A DNA stretch of 64,000 bases, taken from the NCBI GenBank assembly GCA_905250025.1, contig CAJNOJ010000186.1:1-64000 (forward strand), given 5' to 3'. The notes beneath the pieces are model-generated. The model was not told the DNA's origin. It searched no databases and saw only the letters and a list, made by a program, of their open reading frames with translations. Made by a program: the position numbers and the translations under genes. Each line of letters starts with the position of its first letter. The stretch's first letter is position 1. Below, in pieces: positions 44,709-56,131 of the stretch. Source of the DNA: Adineta ricciae. Taxonomy: Eukaryota > Rotifera > Eurotatoria > Adinetida > Adinetidae.

Positions 44709-47693
44709 TCATTTCTTGGGGGTTCGTTTTGGTTGATTGATCAAACCGATCTGATCGTAAATGTCTCCAATGATTGAGTATGTGTGAGCTATCGGCTGGT
44801 ATTCTGATTTATAAACTTCGATCTGTTTGCCGAGTAGGTTTTCGAAAAAGGCCAACGATTGAAAGTAATCACGCTTTTCCAGAGAGATGTAGGCTAAAAT
44901 ATGGTAAATGTCAAGCGCTGATCTATTGCCATTCTTTTTCTGAAGTAAATCCTGAAAATAAATCAAACTTTGAGCTAAATGTCGTTTGTTAAACTGTGCA
45001 TCGTTTTCGAGTGATTGAATTTTCGTATCTGGGATGTCTCTCGACAGCTTTTTGTCCACATTCTTGTGTGAATTGCTGTCGAAGTAATCTCGTTTCACAT
45101 AAATATTTCCAATCATCGTATAAGTACTCGCGACGGAAGAATGACTATTTCTCTTCGTTTTCAATTGACAATCGAGTAGTCTCCGGAAGTAGATCAATGC
45201 TTTTTCGTAATTACCTTGCTGGAAATAGATTGTCCCGATCGCTCTCAATATATTTTCCAGCGATGGATCGTCGACTGGTCTTCTTTCCAATTGATTCGCT
45301 AATAGACGAAGAAAGTATTCCACTGATCGATCGAAATCCTCTCTCTCGTATGAGATCATTGCTAAAATGTAATAAGTATTCGATAATAGAGATTTTCCTT
45401 TGGGATAGGTCTCAAGCTGCTTGTTGAGAAGGTTCTCAAAGTAGTTTAAAGATAGTTCTAAGTGACGTTTTTCAAAATGGAGATTATCGATGAATCGAGA
45501 ATCGTTCTTCATCTTGTTCTTGTCCATTTTATGATAGTAAAGAATCGTTTTATCAAGTTGCGACTTTTTCAGATAAATTTCTCCGATTGACGCGTAAGTT
45601 TTGTCGATCAACGACTGATCCGTTGGTTTGACTTGGAGATAGCAAGCAACGAGACGGTTGTAATAAACCAATGCTTGGCTTAAGTCGTGTTTCTTCCAAC
45701 AGATTGTACTGAGGGCTTTGTAGAGAAAGGTTAACGATTCATCTTCAGGCAAGTTCGTTTCCAGTTCGTTTTCCAGACATTTCAAAAAGAAATTCAAAGC
45801 ACTATTCAAATCATTTTCATCAGGTTGAACTTGGTATTTATCGAAATGAAGTTCGCCAAGTGTTCTATACGCCACACTCAACGGTGCTTCGCCTTTCTTG
45901 CTTCGTTTCAACTCACTCTCTAGTGCTTTATTGAAATAAGTTGACGCTTGGCTAAAATCTCGTTTCTTTTCCCAGTAAACACGTCCAATGAGGTAGTAAG
46001 TTTCAATCACGGACGGATGATTTGTCGCTAAAGTTTTCAGTTGATTGTCTAATAGTTTATTGTAATAAGAAAGTGCCGTGTCTGGCTGATTCAATTTCAT
46101 GTAGACATCACCGAACTGCCGAAAAGATAGTGCGAAATCGGGATGGTTGGATGGTAGCGTTTGTGATTGTAATTTGTAGGCTTTTTTTAAATATTCTAAG
46201 GCTTTTTGTTGGTCGCCGATTTGAGAGAACATCAGGCCGATTTCTGCGTACGTGTAACTGAGATCTGGGTGATCCGGAGAGAGTTCTTTACTTTGTGTTT
46301 CTAAAGCTTTATCGAACATTTTTGTTGCTTCTTCCTTTCTGTTCATCAAAACATGGAGCTTTCCCATATTAATGTATGTTTTGACAATCGAGACGAGATC
46401 TGTTTGGAGCAGATTCTGAAGAGATTTCTCCAAGAATTCGAATGCAACACAATAATTCTTCATTTGAAAATGAACTTCCGACAAGCCGGCATAAGTAGTG
46501 GACGGAACGTTATTTTTCGTTTGCAAAGCTTTATCAAAATATTCGAATGCAATCTTATAATCACCTCGACCACAATGTGCTAATCCCAAATCATTGTAAC
46601 ATATTGCAATCAGTGGATCGTCATTCGATAAACAATTCAGCGCTTGATTGAGATTTTCTATCGATAGTTTCAAGTTTCCTTGTTTTTCATTCACTTTTGC
46701 AAGTCCATGGTAGCAAAACGCACGCTCGAGATCGGTTATGGCTGCGTTTTGTTTTAAGATTTTCTCGAAGTGTTTCCGAGCATCGTCGTAGCGAAGCATG
46801 TCTATGAAATTGTATCCAATTGCAATCGACTGATTCTGTCCTTTGCTTTGATCGCTCAATGAGGACGAAAACTTTTTCATATCTGGATCTTCTTCTGAAC
46901 ATAGAGTTAAATTCGCCATCCAAAGTTTGTTTTGTTCGTCGTAAACGATATTATCAATGCGAAAAACGCAGCCGAGCATGAAGAGTATTTCCTCTTCTTC
47001 AGGAAATGCACTTAAGGTTCGAATGTCTGCAAATGGTTTTGATTTCGCATTTAAATTTACGTGTATTTCTAACAGAATCGATGTTAGCGTGTCATTTGGC
47101 GGCGGACGACTCGTAGCAAATTCCAAAGCTTTCTTTCTGTTTGTACTCGTAGACAGAAACGAATTCATCGCGATCAATTGTCCAATACCGGACTTTAGAC
47201 GGTTAACTTCATCCTTACTGATAAACTGTCCACGATAGACTTTAATAAATGGTTTCGATTGTTGTTTAACAAATATTTTCCGTTGTTCAGCTAATTGCAC
47301 ATTCAAATCGCGTATAAATGAGTCGAATGGATTGACATCATCAATGTTTTGTGTTCGTAAAGCTTTGTTCAAAATTTTGTAAATACAACTTTCTCTCGTA
47401 TACCAATGAATAGCTTTTTCGGGTTTGTAACTCTTGTCGAATTCATTCATAATTTTGTTGTCATCGACATCGTCTGGTTCGAAGTATTCGACTAGTGCTG
47501 ATTCCTCGCTTAGTGATGACTGATTTTCATCCAAGATTTGATTGAGTAATGATTGATAAAGGAAAAATTCTCCATTTAAAGATTTATGCATGCTTTTATC
47601 ATCTTTGGCTGAATAAACATTGGTGCCCATTGAATCGACACGATCATTGGAGCTGCCGATTGTGTTCTGTTTTCGTCGTGGGGTGCGAGTCAT
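44709..47693 (-). CDS. Mono-ADP-ribosyltransferase with C-terminal tetratricopeptide repeats
   Basis: Single-exon gene of 994 residues. The ART domain (about 85-265) has Arg154 in VYRGQF, FLSTSTNR (179-186) and the ExE pair Glu233/Glu235 in PEEEEILFML. From about residue 290 to 985 there are around sixteen TPR units of kinesin-light-chain/NPHP3 type, about 42 residues each (for example HPDLSYTYAEIGLMFSQIGD and DQQKALEYLKKAYKLQ). The ART probably modifies proteins held by the TPR solenoid. Similar ART-TPR proteins are abundant in bdelloid rotifers. It converges on the tyrosine kinase with 185 bp between stops. The central repeats are less regular, with some helices lengthened. Confidence 0.92.
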   Translation of the reverse strand: MTRTPRRKQNTIGSSNDRVDSMGTNVYSAKDDKSMHKSLNGEFFLYQSLLNQILDENQSSLSEESALVEYFEPDDVDDNKIMNEFDKSYKPEKAIHWYTRESCIYKILNKALRTQNIDDVNPFDSFIRDLNVQLAEQRKIFVKQQSKPFIKVYRGQFISKDEVNRLKSGIGQLIAMNSFLSTSTNRKKALEFATSRPPPNDTLTSILLEIHVNLNAKSKPFADIRTLSAFPEEEEILFMLGCVFRIDNIVYDEQNKLWMANLTLCSEEDPDMKKFSSSLSDQSKGQNQSIAIGYNFIDMLRYDDARKHFEKILKQNAAITDLERAFCYHGLAKVNEKQGNLKLSIENLNQALNCLSNDDPLIAICYNDLGLAHCGRGDYKIAFEYFDKALQTKNNVPSTTYAGLSEVHFQMKNYCVAFEFLEKSLQNLLQTDLVSIVKTYINMGKLHVLMNRKEEATKMFDKALETQSKELSPDHPDLSYTYAEIGLMFSQIGDQQKALEYLKKAYKLQSQTLPSNHPDFALSFRQFGDVYMKLNQPDTALSYYNKLLDNQLKTLATNHPSVIETYYLIGRVYWEKKRDFSQASTYFNKALESELKRSKKGEAPLSVAYRTLGELHFDKYQVQPDENDLNSALNFFLKCLENELETNLPEDESLTFLYKALSTICWKKHDLSQALVYYNRLVACYLQVKPTDQSLIDKTYASIGEIYLKKSQLDKTILYYHKMDKNKMKNDSRFIDNLHFEKRHLELSLNYFENLLNKQLETYPKGKSLLSNTYYILAMISYEREDFDRSVEYFLRLLANQLERRPVDDPSLENILRAIGTIYFQQGNYEKALIYFRRLLDCQLKTKRNSHSSVASTYTMIGNIYVKRDYFDSNSHKNVDKKLSRDIPDTKIQSLENDAQFNKRHLAQSLIYFQDLLQKKNGNRSALDIYHILAYISLEKRDYFQSLAFFENLLGKQIEVYKSEYQPIAHTYSIIGDIYDQIGLINQPKRTPKK

Positions 47694-49433
47694 CTTATAA
47701 TAGAAGATTTGCTAAATAATAGAAATGATCATTCGTTCATTCCATTCTTTATAGATATTTTAGGTCAGTGATTGTCTCGAAAATTGACTCGTCCGACTGA
47801 TTCCGATCTCACGAGTTCAATTAAAAGCTCGCAATTACGAAATGTTTCATTATCGTGTGACTTCACACTAAAAATCTGATATCGAATGGAATGCTACAAA
47901 ATGTCCAATAAGTACGAACAGAATCTTAAGTGGGAGGTCTCATATGTGGCAATGACATTCGAGAAAGTGTGTGTACTTTCATTCTCTCGATCAATATGTT
48001 TTCTACAAATGAAAACATGTGATGACAATCACTGAAATCAATTCAATCGTACATCTATTGAAGGGAGTAGAAAAGTAACTAACTCAGCGACTCTCAAATG
48101 AATGTGTGATAAAACGCGTTCTAATAGATTAAAACTAATGAACATTTATTCCGCGTGTACTGTATAAACTAAGTAATATTCGAACTTCATCTGACTCAAA
48201 TCAAAACGCATCCAATCACCCTCACACTTATTACCTGTTATTAATGATGGAAGCACGAAAACGAAAGAAGCAATTTGAATCAATATGAATATAGAGCATA
48301 TACGTATATATATACGTACTGGCATGTTTGACTCTTCGTTTTCGATCAATTAGTAGTGTATTTTCTTCATATGAAATATTAAGATAGTTACATTAATCAC
48401 ACAGCCTATATATTCGAATACCTTGCAAAGCAAATAGCATTGACGAAATAGTATAAACACCAACACGATACTGAATAATATTATGCTGCATTGCTTTTTC
48501 GTTTATGTGTAAGCGTGCATAATTTTGTAGAACGAAAATATGTCCTGCCGTTGTCGATTTGCGTGACAAATGATAATAAATTAATGTTGACGGCTTTATC
48601 ACAATTACTACTTTTCTGCTGATACCATCTTTGACAGAAGCAGCGAGATATAAGAAGAGGAAATGCTTAGTGCATAACTCTACACAGATATACTATTGTA
48701 CACGATTTCATTGAAAGTATGGCGTTCTTGAATGTCTTCGGTATATCGAGAAGCCTTCTCGACGGACAGTGATTATATCTTGTTCCTTACTTTCTTTGAC
48801 AAAAGATTTGGATTCTGTTACTATTGATTGATGATAGTGTTAAATTGTACGCAAAGTACAATGCGTTTGATCTTTTCTAACATTATATCATATCAATATT
48901 TTGTGGTAGTGTATGAAAAGATAGGGCAAAACTATGAATAATATGATTGGTCCATAAGATATACCTGTATGACGTGCACATTACTTTATTTGTAAAAAAC
49001 AACAACAGAATACAACCATTCATATTGATTACTTTTACTTATTATATCGGGTTACGTGTGTGAAGTGTTATGTATGAACTATTGTCTTCGAAGCATTCAA
49101 TAGAACATATTGGAACTAATGAACATGTACACTCTACCTATATGATAAACATTCGTTCTTTGTTTTTCTCAATACAGCGAAGTATCCACCATGCGGCTGG
49201 AAATATCATACAAATAAGAATTAGTGTTGACAATTTTGGTATTTCATATAGCATTATTTCAATGCAATCGCAAACGAATTAGCGACAAAAGCTTTATATC
49301 ATCAAATGACCTTGATTTTCTATATTATTTTGAAAATCCTCTGTTCTGGATTAAAATGAACACGAAGCATTATATACAATCCCAACACCGATAATGTTCT
49401 TGTTACAACATTTATGATTCGTCAATAGTCACT
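47694..49433. other. 1.7-kb region without recognisable genes
   Basis: AT-rich; only short frames without domains on either strand. The ART-TPR promoter must lie at the left end. Confidence 0.45.
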
Positions 49434-50442
49434 TTATTTCGGCTTGTTCCCCAGTCGTGCTTCCATAGGTGTAGCAGTCCATGTGGTAACTGCTCCTAGC
49501 GCTTGTGCCTGTACAGAATGTACCCTCTCTTGACTTATGTCGCCGAAAACACTCGAGTGAGGCTGAGATAGTATTTCTTGAAATTCCTGCGGATTCGGAT
49601 AAGATATCGACGTTGATGGAACGCCAACATTCATGCCTTTCATCTGCGTAATAATTCGGCAAAGGCTCTCCGCTTGTAATTTTTTCTGTTCGAAATCTTT
49701 CGAATCATGCTCTATGTTATTAACCAAATAGAATTTCTTCTCCGTAGCTGGTTGAAAATGATCCTTGTAGAATTGTTGCCGATCATCTCCAGACAAAATG
49801 CGCGCATTGGACACTGTATCCAAATTACTGTGCTTAGAGTATTGTAGATGGATTGTAATCATTCGTTGGACATGATTTTCTGTAGTCATTTCTGTTTGGT
49901 GTTCAGGCTTAGGCACCGCACAACAGCAGCATCCTTGTTGATCGACAACAGGTACTTGTCGCATATTTTCTTTCAATTTTGTACTTTTCTTTAAATCTAC
50001 GGTGTAGTGAATGCTGATAATATCCTCCACTGGAATCATCGTGACCATTTCATTCAAAGAGAAATTTTCTTCCTTTGTTTTAACCAGGGAATGTATCTGC
50101 TTGTCATACTGCTTTTTATTGGACAATTGCATTGACGCATAGTCAACGGAAGTTTTGTCAAATGATTGATAATATGTATGAATGGAAACTATTGGACAAG
50201 TGTAAGTTTGATGTACTGTTGGAACACCTAGAAATATCCGAGTTCAGGGTTACTGTTAATTTTTAAGAGTATTATTTCTAAGGTAGATTCTAGCTTAACT
50301 GTTAATGTTTCTTAGAAATGAACTTGCCTGGATAAATGAACACATATCCGAAAGGTAATTCCGTTGCAACCGTGTTTTGAATCTGTACGATAGACAGTGA
50401 TGCATCGACAATTACTGCTTTCTTGCAACAACCACTCCCCAT
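49434..50442 (-). CDS. Unknown protein with putative N-terminal lipid anchor
   Basis: Two exons, 50328-50442 and 49434-50227, joined by a 100-bp intron that starts GC and ends AG; 302 residues. The N-terminus MGSGCCKKAV offers Gly2 for myristoylation and two cysteines for palmitoylation, so the protein may sit on the inner membrane face. A second cysteine cluster (GCCCCAVPK) lies in the middle. The rest is Gln/Glu/Lys/Thr-rich with predicted beta and alpha segments. No family recognised, though similar CC-anchored proteins may occur as families in rotifers. The GC donor (GCAAGT) is inferred from frame and phase. Confidence 0.65.
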
Positions 50443-51427
50443 ATTTGGTTCTTTTATATCAACTAGAAATGTAGAACACCGACTTTATCGCTCTATTTCA
50501 ATCGATAGTAAATCTCCGTCGCACTGACAACTGCGCAGAATGCACTTGCTATATGAAGTTTAATAATAGCTGAACTATGGTATCTACAAGCAGTCGGCTA
50601 AAATGTATTTAGTTGCTCGCAACGATCTTTCTGACGGTTTATTTCATTTTCTCCAGTGAGACTTATTGTGCGTTGGTCTGTGTAAACGTTAATTAATAAA
50701 TACGATGTCTGATTGGTTGATAAAATTATACTATGTTTCCTGGTTTCCAGGAACAAGTTCACAGACTGCTTTGTACCGATACAAGTCGACTGATGTGACG
50801 CACAGGAGGAATAGCCGAAGAATATTTCCTAGCATAGACGACACGCTACGGAAATGAAGTTCTTTTTTTTGTCTTCTTTAACAGTAGATCATCATTAGCG
50901 TAGTTTTTTTTTGTTAACATGCTTTTCGCGTTTGAAAGAAGTATCGCTCATGGATGAAGCTTTCCGAGATTCTGTCGGAGAGAAAAATAATTAACAAATG
51001 CAGTCTTCCTGCCTCTTACAGTTCTTTATGGAAATGGCAGACCTTATGAAAATATTTTCTTGTATGATTATGACTCCTAGCCATCTAACTTATATGGAGA
51101 AGACGGGCCTGTGTCTGAAAACGAAGCTAAACTCAACATGCACCAACTTGAGATAATTTCCTAATGGGAGATTGTTGTTCCGTTGACATGTTCTTTTCAC
51201 TGTGTTTCTATAGAGCTATGCTGCTGAAACTTGTAATGACGATATCGATTATACGTGTATCTATTCATCGAAAACAATGGACAGGTCAATATGAGCAACT
51301 TTCGTTTCACGTTGTGAAAAAAGTGCTTGAATGATGTGACATATGGTAAGAAAGAGGCTAAGAGTAATAGAACAGTACTTATATTTAAGGTTTTCTTTTG
51401 TTTTATCAAAAGAAAATTTCGAAACAG
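50443..51427. other. Non-coding region
   Basis: About 1 kb with no credible gene or RNA on either strand. Confidence 0.45.
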
Positions 51428-52000
51428 TCAGTGGTCGAGAATCTTTCCATCAACATTAGCGTAGGCAAGTCTATAGAAGTCCATTTGCGTTCCCCACCAA
51501 TTCGGAAATGCTATACTGTTATAAGTGAATATGAAAAAGATCCAATATGTAACAACCGATGTTCCCATAAACATACCAATTTGAAATAAGAACGCATAAC
51601 GATCAGACCACCATCGATGTACTACTTTTCGAAAAATGATTCCCAGCAAAACCCAGCCTGGAGCAATAGCATAGCCATAAGTTGGCTCCGTCAAGCTCAT
51701 CATATAGATGAATGCTGCAGGAGGAACATGTACACGTTTTAGCCATTTTGTGGTTAAAAACACATGTTGAGCGATCTAAAATAACACAGATGAAACACCA
51801 AGAGCAACCATGGATATGGTGAGTTAAGACCAGCTAGGTTCCTCAAATCTAGACAAAACTAGAGCACATATTTACATATGAAACTCAAAGATCTTCTAAC
51901 TTGGAAAAATGTTTTCTTGCGATGGGTCACCCCGGGCATCGCATAGCCAATCGTCGCTGACACAAAAATCTGCTTTATTCAATATTAAATAGCGAAGCAA
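51428..52000 (-). pseudogene. C-terminal relic of an oligopeptide transporter (OPT family)
   Basis: A minus-strand frame at 51428-51763 (about 111 codons) matches the end of OPT transporters: VHVPPAAFIYMM, APGWVLLGIIFR, then RWWSDRYAFL and FPNWWGT, with two to three transmembrane helices. Upstream, near 51930-51965 on the same strand, TIGYAMPG recalls the conserved GYxxPG segment, but frames between the pieces are broken and the other helices are absent. Intact OPT proteins have 12-16 helices and 650-900 residues and import peptides or metal-chelate complexes with protons. The family is found in fungi, plants and prokaryotes, not normally in animals, so this is a probable decayed horizontal acquisition. 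Confidence 0.6.
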
Positions 52001-52708
52001 AACGAAATACATATGTGCTTTCGCTTGTATTTCGCTCGATAGGGTATGAAGGCCGATTCATATTTGTCACTTCCTACAAAAAAAAAGAAATGAACTAATC
52101 CGCATGAAAGGCTCAGATTAGTTGATTTTTTCCTGTATTGATCGTCATTGATAAAAATTCGAGCAATGACTAATCTTCATCCAAGCGTATCTTCATAAAA
52201 CAAGTTTTAGTGGCATCTAGTGCATTGCGTCGATACGTATGCACATCGTTAAGCAAAGTTTGAATGAAAATGCTCAATTTTGTAATACGATCGGACAGAA
52301 ATATAAGATAGAATATTGAAGTAGTATTATAACTGCAAATCTCGTTTTATAATGATGCCGAGTCTAATAAAATACAAGCAAAGTTAATTTCTGAAGAAGA
52401 AGCCCGATTTTTTCGATCATGCTACTTCGAACGCAGACTATTGTTAAAGTTAGAACCAACTATCTAAGACATTTTTATTGAGTAGGCCTACGGATAAAAG
52501 CTCATGATGACTGTTCTAGAATATCGATATCTGTTCTAAAATACAAGAAGATGCACATCTGTTACGCTCTCTCATTGCCCACTGAGCATAGCTTTTTATC
52601 ATAAGATTAATTTTATCTTGCAGTCTTCATTTATTCTCATAGACCACTTTCCACATTATAAATAACTCACGCCAATTTGTTTTCTACTAAGTGCAGTACA
52701 AAATCTAC
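52001..52708. other. Intergenic region upstream of the M23 peptidase gene
   Basis: No gene seen. A good TATA box lies at 52657-52664. Confidence 0.45.
52657..52664 (+). promoter_or_regulatory. Candidate TATA box of the M23 peptidase gene
   Basis: TATAAATA, 45 bp before the ATG at 52709; transcription would start at about 52685-52690 with a very short leader. Confidence 0.45.
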
Positions 52709-53149
52709 ATGTTGAATAACTTGTTCTTCGTTTCTCTCTTAGCACTCTGTGCTGTCGTCTTTGCTCATCTACCTGTCCCAGGCAGACCAGTCACTACTCC
52801 ATTTGGCAAGAAAGGCAGTTGGGCAGCCGGTTACCATACTGGCGACGATTATGCATGTCCAGTTGGGACAAGTGTTCGTGCAACAGCCAGTGGCACAGTA
52901 ATCAATGCCAACTGGGGTGCTGACTACGGTACTCATATTGTTGTTGAATCTCCTGATAGAATTCGTCAACTTTACGCACATTTGAGCAAGAAAACGGTTG
53001 GTGTCGGACAAAGAGTGTCAGCAGGACAAGAAATTGGTAAAAGTGGAAACACAGGAAGAACGACTGGACCGCATCTTCATTATGAAGAACGCGTTTCTCC
53101 ATATGCTTATAGAAACCACCGAAAACCACAATTGAACATAGCGCATTAA
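52709..53149 (+). CDS. Secreted M23 (LytM-type) metallopeptidase
   Basis: Single-exon gene of 146 residues. The ATG at 52709 opens a clear signal peptide (MLNNLFFVSLLALCAVVFA). The mature part is one compact M23 domain. Zinc ligands His43 and Asp47 (YHTGDD) and His124 (GPHLHYE), plus the catalytic-type His91 (YAHL) and His122, are all present. M23 enzymes cut the peptide crossbridges of bacterial peptidoglycan; a secreted animal version would act on bacterial walls in digestion or defence. The family is overwhelmingly bacterial, so acquisition by horizontal transfer is likely. Two cysteines remain outside the motifs (one in the signal peptide, Cys50 in the domain). Its own TATA box shows adaptation to eukaryotic expression. 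Confidence 0.92.
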   Translation: MLNNLFFVSLLALCAVVFAHLPVPGRPVTTPFGKKGSWAAGYHTGDDYACPVGTSVRATASGTVINANWGADYGTHIVVESPDRIRQLYAHLSKKTVGVGQRVSAGQEIGKSGNTGRTTGPHLHYEERVSPYAYRNHRKPQLNIAH

Positions 53150-53155
53150 TCAGCA

Positions 53156-54500
53156 AATCGACTTTTCATCCTATCGATTTTATAACGTGACAAAACAGTT
53201 CTTTTTTTTGTTGAAATAAACATGAACTTGGTCAATCGCGCAACGTACAGAATCTTTCGATTTATTCGAGAATTTCAACAAGAAAATGATGCCATTGAGC
53301 GATCGTAAAATGAATTTTGTAGACTAGATCACGTACTATGCAAATCCTCCGCTCAACAGATAACTCGAGGAAAATCATTTCGAAATCAACTCAGCAGATT
53401 TTTACCCCTCTGCTAACACGTCATGTATTTTATTTTCTTCGGTTACAGCAGCAATAGTCAAACATGATGGTGGTAAAGTTACTAACACGAACAGTAATAG
53501 GCAAGAAATATTAGAAGCACAGAGGGCAATTGAATGAATCCATATCATTAATACGCAAATCATCTATTACAAAAGACGACATTATATGTGATCAAATAAC
53601 AGAGCTATCCAGAACTTCGATTTTGACCTTCACCTAGTATTTTTCCCATAAGAATAAAAATATTAGGCATCCAATAATAGTCGCTGTGTGTGTGAGATTC
53701 GAGCCGCGAATATCGCACATTTATTGACATTATCTATCATTACTCTCATTTTGATTTATTTTATGGCCGTTATTTGTTAACGATAAGAGTACTTTTGCTT
53801 TCCTCTCCATCGTGATCAAACATAAAGATATTTTGCACTTTGGTATCAAGCGTAATTTTTCATAGATACAAGGTTCCTTTCTCAGAAATATTCATTACGT
53901 CTATCATCATGTTCACTCTCATTTTGAACCACAAATGAATATATCAACTGATCTGGAGTAACTATATACTATAAACGATGGGTTCTGGTAGCTTGTTCTG
54001 ACGAAATGCAAATTAACGAAAAAAAACTATATCGTTGGCATCGAAGAACACATCCCTGAAATATAGATGCATGATCGAACTGCATCTGCTCGACTTTTGA
54101 CGATGGGCATTCATACCGAAAGATTTTTTTGATATTCTATGCTTACATAAAGTCTTGGATATTAAGACATACCATCTCCTGCAAAATAAAGATTGTCTGG
54201 TCCAATGAAATTTTCAATGATTATCCTAATGAATACTTTTCTTTCTTCTTTTTCTTGTCAATTAGTTGTTCGCTTCTCTTTCGGTCTATAATGATGACTC
54301 ACATACGTATATTATGATTAGATATTCTATTTCTATGAGAAAAACGTAAACAATGGTGAATGCAAATATGACTGGCGAAAATGGCGTTTTATGATATGAT
54401 TCAAAATACTTTTGGATGAAAAGTGACATGAATGACTAGTTATAACAATAAGTATCTTATCACGGTTGATTTTCTCCTCGCATAATATACTATTAGTAAA
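53156..54500. other. Intergenic region upstream of the MFS gene
   Basis: An AATAAA-type signal near 53215 probably ends the peptidase mRNA. Otherwise no gene or RNA is supported over 1.3 kb. Confidence 0.45.
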
Positions 54501-55865
54501 ATGCTACTAGGAGCTAATCAACAACAGAAGCAAAATTTACCCAGCATTTATAATGTTTATAGTCAAACAAGAAAGTATTTAATCCTTTATATCATAAGTG
54601 GTCTCGGTTTTTTATATACATTTGATGAAACTGTTTACCTTCCATCGATGTCAACTATCGTCAACGAGTTTCAGTCGACAGAGACGCTAGGTTTACTTAC
54701 TGTTAGTATCTATCTATTCACAGCCAGTCTTTCTGGTTTATTATGGGGAGTGTTATCAGATTTCTACGGACGTCGACCAGTGATTATCTATGGATTGAGT
54801 ATATTTACTTTCTCTGTCATTATGTGCTATTTTTCAACCAATATTTATATGTTTATCATCTGTCGTGCAATACAGGGAGGTTTAATTTCGATAACAATTG
54901 TTGTAGTACAAGGAATAATCAGCGATCTGTATGAGCCACGAGTTCGGGGAGTTGCATATGGAATTTATTACACTGCATATTTTACTGGAAATGCTCTCGG
55001 ACCAGTGATCGGCGGACAAGTTTCTGCGTATTTTGGATGGAGATCAACACTGTTAGTAGCTGCATCAATCTCATTCGTTCTGCTTGTAAGTTATGTCATA
55101 TTTGTGCCGGAAAGTCAACAATACGCGGTAATGTGTGCATATGAAAAAGAACACGGAGGTAGTTTATTGGAATCTGATGAGATCTGTAAACCAACATTCG
55201 TCAATCCATGTGCCAATTTGTTGTATCTGACTGACTCCACAGTTCTTCCTTACAGTGTGATGCTTGTGGTGGGATATGTATCTATGAACTGGACCTTTCT
55301 ATTTCTTCCTCTCAAACTTTCCCAACCACCATATTCATATCGAGAAAATACAGTTGGAATATTACTCACTATGAGTGGAATGGGCCTCATTGCAGGTTCC
55401 CTCTGTGGGGGTATTCTATCGGATCTGGCTGGTAATAAACGCTTTTTGATTTCTGCAATTCCCGAAGCACGAATCATTCCTGGACTAATATTTTCTATTT
55501 TGACCGTTGTTGGTTTGATTTTGTATGGCTGGACACTTCACTATTATTGGTCTGCTGCTCTGCTGATCCTTGGCTCTGGTTTATCCTGCTTTGGCCAAAC
55601 AGCTGCTCGACCAGGAGTAATGTCCTACTTTACTATCAAATATCAACAGCATGCCGGCGGCATCATTTCAGTGAATAGCTGTTTACAACAAATGATGACA
55701 TCAGTGGCTTTACCATTGACTGATTATATCATTAATTTCATGCGCCAAGGACCACTCTTCACAATTTTAGCGACCTGCAATCTCTTATCAACGATCGTTG
55801 TTGCTGTCATCGTCTGGAGAAAAATTCATCTAGTAGTGAATCTCGAGAAAAAGACGCTTCTTTGA
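54501..55865 (+). CDS. Major facilitator superfamily transporter, DHA1/Bcr-CflA-like
   Basis: Single-exon gene of 454 residues with 12 predicted transmembrane helices. Motif A (GVLSDFYGRRP) follows TM2, RAIQGG lies in TM4 as part of motif B, and GNALGPVIGG in TM5 is motif C of the drug:H+ antiporter-1 group. The second half repeats a weaker motif A (GGILSDLAGNKR). Proteins of this group export drugs and small metabolites by proton antiport, usually at the plasma membrane. The sequence is closest in style to fungal DHA1 exporters, and the intronless structure is compatible with horizontal transfer. Together with the M23 peptidase and OPT relic it forms a stretch of foreign-looking genes. Confidence 0.9.
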   Translation: MLLGANQQQKQNLPSIYNVYSQTRKYLILYIISGLGFLYTFDETVYLPSMSTIVNEFQSTETLGLLTVSIYLFTASLSGLLWGVLSDFYGRRPVIIYGLSIFTFSVIMCYFSTNIYMFIICRAIQGGLISITIVVVQGIISDLYEPRVRGVAYGIYYTAYFTGNALGPVIGGQVSAYFGWRSTLLVAASISFVLLVSYVIFVPESQQYAVMCAYEKEHGGSLLESDEICKPTFVNPCANLLYLTDSTVLPYSVMLVVGYVSMNWTFLFLPLKLSQPPYSYRENTVGILLTMSGMGLIAGSLCGGILSDLAGNKRFLISAIPEARIIPGLIFSILTVVGLILYGWTLHYYWSAALLILGSGLSCFGQTAARPGVMSYFTIKYQQHAGGIISVNSCLQQMMTSVALPLTDYIINFMRQGPLFTILATCNLLSTIVVAVIVWRKIHLVVNLEKKTLL

Positions 55866-56131
55866 TTTTTATTACAAGAAACAATAAAATACAGCATTTC
55901 ACTGTAAAATCCACGGCCTAATTCGCATAATCGTGTCTTTTAATTTTTTTTTAAATATGGGTCGCAATTACTTTACCGACAAATAAATTCTAGTCTGAAC
56001 TTGTGTGGCCATCATTATTTTGAAGATCAGGGTCTTGGGGAAGGTCTTAGTGAGGATAGTGTAACTATGGCAGAATCTGGTTAAAAGTGGCTGTTGCATC
56101 GGTTCCCTCAGGATTCGATTACAAAAAGATT
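55866..56131. other. 3' region of the MFS gene
   Basis: AATAAA at about 55883; no gene. Confidence 0.4.

Noticed and set aside
53690-53730. GATTCGAGCC motif resembling a tRNA B box
   Set aside because: No matching A box, acceptor stem or anticodon arm could be drawn around it.
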